This document shows positions 1 through 11,800 of a stretch of DNA of 64,000 bases, piece by piece (positions within the stretch are counted from its first letter, which is position 1; every line of letters starts with the position of its first letter). Both the position numbers and the translations under genes were made by a program. The stretch is from Pseudoscleropodium purum (Eukaryota > Streptophyta > Bryopsida > Hypnales > Brachytheciaceae), in contig OZ017795.1 in assembly GCA_963969395.1 (NCBI GenBank), positions 7,440,001 to 7,504,000 of the forward strand. The letters run 5' to 3'. Under the pieces are notes generated by a model. It saw only the letters and a program-made list of their open reading frames with translations. It was not told the DNA's origin and searched no databases.

Positions 1-243
1 ATGGCACTCTATGGACAAGGCCAACGTACAGGGTCGGTTTTGGGTGTTTCTACCTTAATAAAACATTATCTTGTCTTGTCTTTGCAGACAAACCATCAAA
101 TAATCTACTGGCTTCTGAAGAATCTCAAATTGAATGTCGAAGACGAGGCATCAAAGCTTCTCATCAACCTTGTTACAGATAGTCCATGGAGCTGGAACCT
201 GGAGTCTGTAATGTCCGTGCGATTCGGAATTGATCCAAATTGC
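1..243 (+). CDS. Possible 3'-terminal exon of a gene entering from the left edge (partial)
   Basis: A good 3' splice site (pyrimidine-rich tract ending TTTGCAG, AG at 86-87) is followed by open sequence in two frames, one ending at a TAG near 180 and one at 243. A candidate donor (GTACAG) lies at about 26, which would leave a short exon at the window edge. Either frame gives a C-terminus of only 30-55 residues with no motif I recognise. The frame cannot be chosen without upstream sequence. The following kilobase has no continuing exon, so this could also be a non-coding exon or chance. Confidence 0.22.
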
Positions 244-249
244 TAGGCT

Positions 250-1900
250 TTGAAACAAATGGTATAAAGCTCGAACAAATGAGTAAAGAATATATCAATA
301 TTTTCTTTTTAAATTTTGAAAGGAGAGTACCGGTGGAAAATGTTGACTTCTCCGTTCCATTCCATTCCATACCATACGCGAGCGAGATGCAATTATGTAA
401 GTGCCAACGTGATTGTAGGACGAAGACTTTGGAAAGTGATATTGGTAGGAGTCTAGCTCTGTGGAAGGGACCCACAGACTCCTGATTGTTTTGATTCCCT
501 GCAGACAGCTCAGTATATTTCAAAGTGAATTAATTACCACTAAACTCCCAAGCACATTGCAATTACAGTGTTTGCGCATCTGCACAAGTTTTTGTCGATA
601 CCTCAAATCGTCCGAATGAGGTTCGACTTCCCTAGCTAGTCCTTTCATTCATTCATGCATGCAGCTCTCTTTGTGCACAGCGTGTACGTGTGTTGGAGGA
701 GCATTTTGCTTGGCTACTTGTTGAGATCGATTACGTTCCAGTCAAGGCTGGTGGAGAGATCGAAGACCCCCTTCGCGTTGCCTTCAATTCTGGGATTCAA
801 TCAAGAGCTTCGATCCTACTCCAGTCTCTCTGCTTTTCATTCTCGCGTGCTTGGGACTCGACGCGCGCTTCTAGCAGCACAAGCCGCATGCTCGTACGTA
901 CAACTGTTTGAGTTGTCGGCAGCTCTTGGAGTGGCTTTAAGGTATGATTTTAAACCTGAAGTTTCTCGAATTTGATGCAGCTTCAGAATGAATGATGTAA
1001 GGTAGGTACATCCAAATGTGCCACTGACCTTAAACCGCCATCTACACTACGTATACATTTGTAAAGTCAGTTTTGTACCTACATATGTGTGGAAGAAACA
1101 CTTTTAGAACCAAACTTTATTCCTTAATAACTTTTGCATACAATATCCAAATGCCACATTCTCTGGTGGGTTGGAACCACCTTTCACTTGCCAACAAGAA
1201 CATATGAAAATCTGAGCAGTCTAAGAATAGCCAATAGGCTTAGTAGCAAAAAGTGGCGGTTTGGGGAGTACCCACCTTCTGGTTTCTATCGCACACGAGA
1301 TGGATTGATTCATGTGTTGCCAAGAAAGCCTGAGGGTTAGAGTTGCAAGTCAGTTGCAGAAAGAAATAGAGTACTCGAGTTGACTATGGTTGTCCAAAGG
1401 GGCAGACTAGAGCTGGAAAGTGCACAGTGCTTGCAATTGGGTATATGAGGAGAGACTCACTCGTGAGGCTTTCTCGTTATGATTCCATCTTTGAGTGTAG
1501 TGAGACTTAACTTGCTTTTGTTTGTTCCTTCGGTATCCGGTGGTCGTCCATTGTGAGCTCCTTGCGTGCTTCCTTTGACTCGTTACAACTATGAGCTTTG
1601 GAGCTAGTCCAAGATCATAAAGTCACTACCGTACCCATAGGGCAAGGTTGGCACATGGATGCCGAATAATTGATTGAATGAAGTTTCCAAATCAGCTTAA
1701 GTACTCTAAAATTTGACATTATTTTCAAAAAAGAATTCAAATTTGTCACCAAACTAATTTTGGAAGTCACTTATTTTGATGTGCCTAAGGATATGAATGT
1801 CAAGCTCATTATATAAATGGGGTCGTAGGAGGTAAAACAACCCATGTTGGATATGTAAACGATTAGAATTAAGAGGAATTCAACCGCTTAGAGTGAAATC
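250..1900. other. Intergenic; moderately GC-balanced stretch at 600-970, then AT-rich
   Basis: Positions 600-970 have more balanced composition than their surroundings and are open in two plus frames (655-975 and 690-911), but neither translation shows a recognisable domain and no clear splice sites bound them. This could be a transcript end, a promoter, or a decayed gene fragment. From 1,000 onward the sequence becomes AT-rich with no supported gene. Confidence 0.3.
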
Positions 1901-1904
1901 AAAA

Positions 1905-2300
1905 CCAAAAATTGATTTCAAAGTAGAAATTGAAACCTCATTTAAACAATATAGAATAACTTTTATTAAAAAAATTTGTGAACTAAGGTTATGTGAGAAA
2001 TCAACTTGATATTCATCTCAAAATCCGTTTGAAATTTTGAGCCTCCAATCAAAAGTTATGAACAAATTTTAGATAGGGATTGGAAGGGATTTTTTTTTTT
2101 GACATCTTCAAACGTCCTTCTAAATTTTGTCCATAAAATTTTTTAGAAGGCTCAAAATTACAAACAAGTTATTGGAGATGAAATTTAGATTGATTTCTCA
2201 ACTTTTCTTAGTTCAAAGTTTAAAAAAAAAGTTATTCTATTTTGCCAAAATGAAGCTTGAAATTCTAATTTGAATACAATTCCTATTTTTGACAATGAGT
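1905..2300. mobile_element. Fold-back MITE-like hairpin, copy 1
   Basis: The left part (about 1,905-2,060) and the right part (about 2,110-2,300) are imperfect reverse complements. For example, TAGAATAACTTTTATT on the left pairs with AAAAGTTATTCTATTTT on the right, and a CATCTCAAAATC block pairs with GGAGATGAAATTT. Similar hairpins at 53,345-53,640 and 54,655-54,950 share the inner motif in which CCAATCAAAAGTTAT is followed by GACAAAATT-like sequence. Size, AT-richness, lack of coding and terminal symmetry fit a non-autonomous DNA element. Target-site duplications were not resolved. Confidence 0.55.
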
Positions 2301-4410
2301 GTTGAAGCTTTCATCTTCAAAATAATCATCCCATAATCTTTTTGAGGGTTCTTGACAAGAAAATGGATTGGTACAATAGTGTTGGCTACACGACGCCCCA
2401 CCTACACCTTGGTGAATTGAATGTGTTTGCAATCATGCTTTAGATAAGTGTCCCCTATCCTCAAATGTATCATAAGGTCACTGTCAAACTTACATGAGTG
2501 CTTTCCCTTGTGCTTTTTGAGGCATTAGAAGAATTTTGGAGGGGGGGGGGGAGGACGGAGGGCCATTTCAAGGCCCGTTCCCTTGCAATTCCTCTCATAA
2601 TTAAAGAACACCATGCTCTAGAAAAATTTTGAAAAACAAAATCGAAAGTTCTTAAAATGAAAAATAATTTGAAAAAAAAATAAAAAATTTAATTATAAAT
2701 AAAATAAATGACGTGGTAATCGTTCATCCACGTCACACAATAGCAACTGTGAATTCCGATAGGCTTAGAACCTCGGGGAATTCACAACCCTTTAGACTAA
2801 GTGAATCTCTCCTACTATATTGTTGCCTCCAAGCACCAAAATCTTCTTCTAGCAACTTACACTGATCCACATCTTGCACATGCCCCTAGTGAAATTTCTA
2901 GAGGCATCAAACTTTGCTTCTACCCACATGAACCTACAAGCTTGCACTTCTTGCCATCTCCTCGTTACAATGGTGGGCTTAATTTCTGAACATTTGCGTA
3001 GCTTCAGAACAAGGTGTTGTTTCTCATCATTGATCTCAAGCACTAAATTAGCCACCTCTACCAAGTTGACTTTGGCCTTCAAGAACAAAGGGAAGCAAGG
3101 TAGTAGTCCAAGCAAAGAATTATACAAACAGGTCTTTGACATGCAAGCCACTTTAGTTGAAGCAAGCGCAAGGAGGTACTTCCCAAACCTATTTGTATTA
3201 TGCAAAGAACCAAAAGTTCTGATGCGAAAGTTCTTAAGCAATTTGAATTTGGGCGCCAATATAAAATTGTTGCCCAACACCTACAAGCCAAAACCCCAAG
3301 AGCAAAACTTGAATGCACAAGTGAAACGAAGTACAAAAGTATAGCAAGCATGCAATTACTGATTTTGCAACACAATGAGAAGAGATTTGGGGAGTGCTCC
3401 TTCAAAGGCATGTGAAGTCTTTCTCATCTTCAACATGTGTATGCTGCAATTTGCCTAGGTTGCTCAAAACTCCACACATTGTAGCAATTTTCCAACAGAC
3501 TAGCCCAAACCACCCCAAATTGAAACTCAACACACACTCAAGCCAGATAGCTTCCATTTTCCAATTGGAGTGAATGCCTAGGAGACAATTCACAAATGTC
3601 TTTCAAATTTTTACATTAGAGAGAAATTGTTGTTGAAGTTTTGATTTTCTAAAATTGGTGTCATTCATTGAAAGTCTGGGAACTAGAAGTATAATTCCTA
3701 TATTCAAAACATGCCAATTTGCAAGAATCAAAATTTCAAAAGTAAATGCAATAAGGAATAATGCCTACTAAACTTGTAGGACGTAGGGAGAATTATAGCT
3801 AAACCTACACGACATAGGAAGAATACTAATGCTAAACATTGATTGTAGGTGGAGGTGATGGACATAAAGATAGCTGCAACATTGACAATTGTGATGGAGG
3901 CATCCAATGCCAATTTGACTATGTAGGTAAAAAAATTGCTAACCCTAATTTTCAAAGCCACAAGGTGAATGTTAATCTAAGAATCGATGGATATACAATT
4001 TTGCATCCAAGTGCTACTAATGATAGTAGAATTATTCAAATCTAAAAAGAAATTTTGAAATTCTACAATATATGTTTAGCACACCCAAAATTTCATTGGA
4101 AACAAAGCAAAATTTTGCAATTTTGAGGGAATGGTAAATAGGAAGGTATGGCAAAAATCACATTGATGACATGAAAGATGATGCATTAGATTTAGATCTT
4201 GACCTAAAAGATTCTACACTTCTTGATAGTGACAAACATACTTTAAATTCTTTGTAAGAATGATTCTCCTTGTAAAATCAAACATTTTCACAACATTCCA
4301 AACATTTTGTTGATTATGACAACTAATTAAATACTAATTTATTCTAATTTCATTCTATAAAGATATTTAAATACAACTAAACCTAGAGGTGCATAAAGAA
4401 TTACTTCCAG
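2300..4410. other. Intergenic, with a block of overlapping open frames at 2,850-3,415
   Basis: No gene is recognised. Between 2,849 and 3,415 both strands carry frames of 110-156 codons (plus 2,874-3,344; minus 2,849-3,280). Their proteins show no domain I can name, and openness on both strands points to locally low stop frequency rather than a gene. A degraded transposon coding fragment is possible. A G-homopolymer run sits at about 2,541-2,552. A short tract of 3,600-4,400 is plain AT-rich DNA. Confidence 0.3.
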
Positions 4411-4424
4411 GTTTAATCCCTACA

Positions 4425-5340
4425 AGACCAAGGCCTTTTCTTTGCCAAAAAACACTCAAAACTGCCATTTCTATGGCAAAAGGTAAAAAAAAGTTTTAAT
4501 TGTTTTTTTTTCACATCTAACCATAGGATCTTACACCTAACTATTATGAGAATGTATGGAAAAAATTTCAAAATTTTTGACCACATAGATTGCATGATAT
4601 CTTTGTTTAAAGTGGAAAAAACAAGTTTTTTAGCATATTGCGGGATTAGATATTTTAACTTTGAACATTTTTAACTTAAATTTTTTGCACTACAACGTTT
4701 TGAGCTTTAAATCTTTATCATATAAAATTGAGTTGAGAGTTTAGAAAAAATTCAAAATATTAAAAAAAACTTAATTTTTATTCTTAAAAAAATTGCTAAG
4801 TAGAAGTAGGTATGAGATAGAAAGAAAATCGAAAATATTCATACCTCTAAAATGAAGTTAAAATGCACTAATTCCAATGGTGAGATTGTTCAAGCAAGAA
4901 AGATTGACACTGTTGAAGAAAAAAAGTTGAAAAATTTGAAAAATTGCATTCAGAAATGAATCCTACAAGTTATTTTTTCAAGAAGATGCTCTAATTACCC
5001 AAAAAACAAGATTGTTCATAACTTTCTCATAAAAAATTCAAATGGAATGAATCAAAGCCTCAAACATACACAAAAATATAATCTATGACTACAAAACTAA
5101 AAAAAAAAATTAAAAATTCAGATTTTTGAAATTTTTATTGCTGCCCCCTATCCCTTGTTTTGAGCTTATTTGGACATAACTTATGTTTCCAGGCACTGAT
5201 TGAAAAAAAATTATATTCCCATGAAGCTAATCAATTTTTCTATCTTCAAAACAAGTTTCAAAAAATAAGGAAAAAATTTCAGCGCACAGGTACCTGCCCG
5301 AAATCCCATTTGTCCACCTAAGGGACAATGGTGAATTGAA
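4425..5340. repeat. Dispersed repeat family R, copy 1 (~0.9 kb)
   Basis: This block matches 35,828-36,735 almost base for base over long stretches, starting at GACCAAGGCCTTTTCTTTGC and ending near the GAAATCCCATTTGTCC motif. A third, more diverged copy lies at 36,883-38,090. It has no coding potential. The copy count within 64 kb and the large spacing suggest a dispersed, possibly transposed, non-autonomous repeat whose full ends are not defined here. Confidence 0.8.
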
Positions 5341-5877
5341 ACATCCCAAACATCTTCCTAATTGTGTGACATTTGTAAACACATTACAATCCAAATCCAT
5401 CCACTACAAGATAGAATATCGAAGTAAAGAATAAGCTATAAACTGAGTGTCGGATTTTTAGGAATTCATGAGAAAATAAAGAAGGTAATATTAAATAAAT
5501 TTATACAAAAACAAATAAAGTCAACACTATCTCTCGCAACATAGGACCCTAAAAAGCCTTCAAATGAAATCAAAATGTACAAAACATTGTTTGGAGGGGC
5601 GAATTGATCCCAAGAATAACAAAAGACACATTAAGTATATTGTGTCAGTAGCAAATAATTCAACAAGCAAGTCTTTCCACGTAAGAGAAACTCGTTCTTG
5701 CAAGTTCTGAAAGCCAAGGCGAACTGGGAAGGAGAAAAGAAAAAGGGTAGTTGGTTGCATGATGATTTCGCACATCAACAAAATGAACTACTCCGAAGCC
5801 TTCCAAACCCAACCTGAATGGCTGAAAAATGTCATGTAGAACACGAAACGAAACCAAAATATATAGTACAAAAAAGA
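5341..5877 (-). other. Presumed 3' UTR and downstream flank of the AAA-ATPase gene
   Basis: No open frame of note. The sequence immediately downstream (minus strand) of the TAA at 5,878-5,880 is moderately balanced to about 5,550 and then AT-rich, consistent with a 3' UTR followed by intergenic DNA. A specific poly(A) site was not assigned. Confidence 0.4.
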
Positions 5878-8800
5878 TTACATAAAATAACTCAAAGTGG
5901 TCTTCTTGCGGGTGCCACCCTCTCCATACTGCTCATTCCACTGCTGAAGCTCCATCATGCTGCCTGCATCTGAAGCCACGCTGGACCGAACCTACAAACA
6001 ACATCAGAACATTCAGATCAGACACTATCAAGACGCACGGTCGGAAGACTCAAAATAAAACATCACGACAACAAGATCGCAAGTCCGCAGTGAAAAGCAA
6101 TACCGACACGCGCAGATACAACTGGTATGTACAATCTCATAGATGTACCGTACCTTCTCCATAGCCTGGCGCATATCAGCGGTAGTCAAGGGACGGATAT
6201 ACGGCGTCACTCCAGCTTCAGCTTCAGGTGGATCCACACCCTTCGCTTTCGCCGACTCTTTATCCTAAATAAAGTTCACGTACACATGCACGAGAATCAA
6301 AAAATACACACAGAAGGGAGAACAAAATAGTGAAACGAAAGATTCAGCACATCCGCCTTGGGCAGACAGCACACCAATCGCAACAGATACTAAGAATTCT
6401 CAACTGCACTGGGGGTGACAACTTCACGCGAATCACAAAACGTGGGTCCAACAAAAGATGGAAACTACTTTGCAGCTTTGCAGATTCCAAAACCCCACCA
6501 CTGCCTTTGAAAATTAGAAAACTACTGTGACCCCTCGAAATTATTCTGGTTCACAGCATGAGGTCTGTTCGACCGAGTCGCCATTTGCAAACAAAACAAC
6601 AGGGGAAAAACGACGGATGTACCAGCTGCAATAAAAAAGGATTGCACCCATGATAAAACAATTTACCTTCTTCTCCTGATCAAGCAATTCCCTTATGCGG
6701 CTATACGCAGCAGTTGTGCATAAACTCTGTCACGCCGGAAACAACACTCAGCACAGGATGCAATGCAAGACGCAATAAACCTAAAACAACCGGAAAACTT
6801 CACAGGCTATTTTCATTCAACGATTTGCAGGAAACAATCCGTGCGGAATTGGAATCACAGGCCGTGACCCATACTACATCCTGCAGAACATCAAAAACTT
6901 CTCAAATACGCCAAACGACTTGTCGAGGGATGGGTGTGGACAACACCTTCAAGTCGCTCCCTGAGTAACCATCCGTAGCAGCAGCCAACTCCTCCAGCTG
7001 GAAATCGGGGGCTAAATCTTCCTCGGCCAAGATCACTTTCATAATTTTCGCACGGTTGTCTGCGTCAGGCAGATCGACCATCAACCTGCACGCGACCACG
7101 AAATCATATCAGACCAAAACCGCGAATATGCACCATTCGAGAGCAAATGAGAACAGGCAAACACCATACCGGTATTCACAAATTGGACGGAGCTAAACCT
7201 CACATCAAATGATGGCCGAAGACCATGTGGGTGGAATCAGGATTTTACATTTCACAAGGAGAACAGAAAATTACAAGTGAAGTCCAAACGAAAAGATCGT
7301 GACTGACCCTGGAACTAGGCCAAAGATAAGCTCAACCTATCACGGTACACACAGCATCAGATCGATCCAGGTCATTCGGCTTCTGACATGCATGGAAGTG
7401 ACAACCTACACCGTGCCGGAAACAGAAACTCAACCCAGCTCACTTAAAGCAAAAGCATTTGTCAAGCACCCATTTCAGATGAAACGACACACATCGCAAT
7501 GCACAGAGACAAACGAGTACCTGCGAGGAAACCTGCGGATTACAGCTTCATCCAGATCAAACGGTCGATTGGTCGCGGCCAAAACCAGCACGCGTTCCCT
7601 CTCCCTGGTGCGCAACCCATCCCAACTGCCCATGAACTCATTCTTCAACTTACGCATAGCCGAGTGCTCAGTGTCCTTTCCACGACGACCGAGCATACTA
7701 TCCACCTGCTCATCACAAGATATGGAATTCAGAGATACTCAACATGGGATATTCACAGAGCTGCACGCAAACAAAAAGTTCACCAATCTAGATTCCTGGA
7801 TACAAGCACACACGAGATAAGCTTCACCGACACATAGCAATTAACAATTGCACCAGAAACTCCAGGGCGGAGGAGGCGCCAGGTTAGCGACACAAGCACA
7901 TGCAGACACTTCAGTCATTGCCAGAAGCATCTGGCCACTTCCACAACCCCAACCAACGTACCTCGTCGATAAAGATCACACTCGGAGAAATCTTGCTAGC
8001 CAACGTGAACACGGCTTTCACATACTTCTCAGCTTCTCCAAACCACTGCGCATAAAATGGAATTCCTCGGTCAGACAAAAAGAATATTCAAAATCCTGCG
8101 GAAACTATCAAACACCTGAGATGTGAAAACAACCACCAGACTCCGGTTAACATCCATCGAGAGCGAAGGAAAGTATCTGCGTGACCTCTTCGCAAAAATT
8201 GGCGACCACAAGCATTCCCTGAGTCCGCAAATGTCGAGAGAGGAGGAATAGTGACCTTGGAAGCAATCGTGGACATGGAAATGTTGATAAAGTTAGCCCC
8301 CGCTTCTGTTGCGACGGCCTTGGCTAACATAGTCTTGCCGGTGCCTGGTGGTCCAAACAGTAACAGGCCCCTGCACGGCTGCGCAGAACATGGAGAAAAC
8401 TCGGTCAAACAAATTCCCGTACTCGCATGATCGGAACCCAGCACGACAACATCCATCGATATCCGAAAGAGAGTCGTGGACGAAATGAAAATATCTCCGA
8501 CACTTCGACTACACCTCGGAGCATGCAGGACCAGAGCTTGAATGGAAGAACGAAACTCATGGAGTCTCGAAGAGACGTTCCCAACTGCGCACATGGCTCG
8601 ATGATCAAGACATTGGCTAAGGCCTGGTGCCATGAAAGGGAGGAGGACGAGCTGAACTCAGAAACCTCACCTTAGTCAGCTGACCCTTCACAAACAGCTC
8701 CGGGCGCTGCAACGGAAGCATTACCAACTCACGCAAAGTCTCTTTCACATTGTCCAGGGCACCTATATGGTCGAAGGTGACACCAAGCTCATCGGGAGGA

Positions 8801-11800
8801 ATGACCTCCGGCAACAGCATCTTCTCAAACTCATTGTCGGTGACAACATCCTGATCCACACAACAACGGCAAGTCACCTTCGGTACACCAAGGCCCTCAA
8901 ATCGCGTTACTTCTTCAAACCAAACACGTCAGTCAAACAAGCAAGACAGTAGATCGACAGGCGACAACACAAGATAAGGCACATACTCGGTTCTTCACAA
9001 TCTGAGACCCAGACCTATTCACAATCACGTACTTCCAGGTCAAATACCTTCAAACTCTTCTTCCGAGACGAGGAACTCCGCTGCACAGACTGCAGCTCGG
9101 CCAAACTGTGTTGCAAACTGCCGCCAGAATACACCGCGAACAATGTTAGGGGGCGTTATAAGCGGCAGCAAGTGAAATACCAACGGGAGCAGAGCAGAGG
9201 TCTTCAGAAGTTCTAAACGTTACTGCTCATACTTATTCTCAAACACGATAATTTTGTTGTGCTTGCTCACTTCTCAGACCAGTGAAGGTAACACTGGATA
9301 CTCAAAGCGACCAGTGGACACGATCGAATCAGGAAAATGAACAAACCTCTCTGCTTCAAGAACAAGTTTATTATTCCGGAGAACAGGCTCAGACTTCCGC
9401 TGTAAGTGGTGGCTAATACCCCACCCAACAACCTTCTCCGACACTGCAGCCCCTCGAAAGGAAGAACAAGGCGTCAATACCAGTGCAGAAACTCTTCAAA
9501 GGAACCAAAAACAAAGTCCCTGAAAGACATACGGAAACAGAACAGGAGTTGCAGCAAGAAAGATGAACAAAGAACGAAACGATCAAAATGAAGATCAAGG
9601 CTAGCTGACGGCCCGCGAAAAATGAAAGGGACAGGTTGTACTCGGACCAAAGGGTGTGACATACTTTCTTTTGTGAGAAGATAAGTCCGAATATCAATGC
9701 TCGCAAGGTCGTCACATTCAACATTCGAAGCTCCCATAACCTGAACCATAACGGTAGACGCCGGTTAGGGTTTGATATGTGTACTATAGATCCTTACTAA
9801 TCATCCAAGAGCGGACTATTTTCATTCTCATAGTAAGTATCGAACTCATCTCCAGGGATATAGAAACGGATAAAAGCGAGGTCCGAATGCCATTATTTAA
9901 ATGTTGCAATTATCTAAGGCCTAAAAGGTAGTTATCGTCATAGTTTAAATGGATGGTCATAGGCACTGGAAAGGTCATGCATCAAATGACTCAGGAACTT
10001 CCGTGGATTATTATAATTTCTGAAACTGTGATGAGGCGCAATGAAGTGCGACCAATCCAGATGACTGCTTCAACAATGGGATTCAATCAAATTCTATAGA
10101 ATACAACCTAAAGACGAGTCACGCGGTGGTTTCCACATTTCTTATTCGTCAATAAAATTTGAAACCAAAATTGATTATTGGGTCATTAAAAGATTAAGGA
10201 TTATAGAAGTTCACATCTTGGTTGGGGTATGAGAATATAAAGTAGTATTTAAACTATGATTACTTTGAAGGAACGTTAGTATAAATGGTTTATTGGAGTA
10301 GTGTTTGAACGACTGTCTATTGCATACGGAAAGTCAGATTCTGAGTTAAACATTAGAGAAATCTTTGCACTAAAGAATATTTCTACACAAGAGTTTTGAG
10401 AATCTGCATTGAGCAAATGCTAGGAAACAGGGATAAAATTTTAGGAAATTGGATGGATGAAATTGAAAATGTTTGCTGCACGCATAACGCCTTAATGGAT
10501 GACAACATCACAAAATGGGTTGATTCACCCATGCAGGGTAAGGACGCGCACACATTTGTAAAGACAAGAAGCAAGTGCAGAATCTAGCTATGAAAGGGGG
10601 TCAAACCATGCGAAGTTGCTGTCTGTTCGCCTCTGCTTTCAGCAATTCCGTGTCATGCTCCAATTGCCTATTCCAATCTGCCAATTGTGGTTCTTCCTGC
10701 ACAAAACGAAATTCTAGTTCAATACCAGGTCTTCTAGAACAGATGATACCGTCAGTCCCGCTGATACCGCTTGATAGCTGCACTTACACGACTCTAACGA
10801 CATCACATGTCTCGCATGCTGTATCAATAATGCTCATACACCTCAAACCCACGAAAGTTCATCGCCTAACTAGCTCGTGAATGAAGACAAATATAGGAAG
10901 ATCCACTAGTCATCCACTTTTAACAACTTGCACTGAAAGATTTAGAGCTCCCCTCAGCTACTTCGAGGTCTGAGAACCAAGATCTCGATTCTAACTTGCC
11001 TACAAGATCCTCAAAGTGTGCGAAGCTTCTTCCCGAATCGGTCTAGTTCGTCATATCTTTCGGATCAATCTAAAGAACTATAAGAGCTCACCCGCTCGCC
11101 ATATTTCCACTCTCGAACCAAAAAATGGTGAAAGGCTCCTAAGAATACCCACAATATTTGACAAGACCGTCAAGCACTTATTCAAACTAGCTATTGAAAC
11201 TGAAATAGAACCCTTCGCTGACAAATTTAGCTTCGGATCTCGGAGGGGAAAATGTGCACAGATGGCGATAGGTGAATTTGCTTACATACTAGACACGAGA
11301 AGGCAAAGAGTACGCGAAGTGAACGACGAGAATGGAACAAAATAGTAAAATAATTGTTTCCAAATGGGTAATTGATGCTGATATAAAGAGCCCAGGACGT
11401 TGTGTGAGAGGGAGGGTTCAACTACTAAATGGGAGAACTAGAGTGAGGAGTCATTCTGCCATACTTGCAAAAGAATAAAACCAAAAAAATTTCAATCGAT
11501 ACAATCCGACTTGGTGTCCACTCTTATCAATCTGTGAACCAGTTTGAATTATCATCATTGGGTCCGAGATACCCTACATGAGGTTCAGAATCAGACATAA
11601 ATAAAGTATTTTTTGAAATATTATAAGTTAAATGTCTGGAAGATTGCAGAGTTATTTTTCCTTATTGCCTAATTTTTGGAATATTTTAACTATATAAGAA
11701 ATAGCGACGAGTAACATTTTCAAATGTAGAACTCTAAAACATTTATTTAATGTTCATTAACAATTTGAAAGACGAAACAACCAAGAGAAAACATGGTAAT

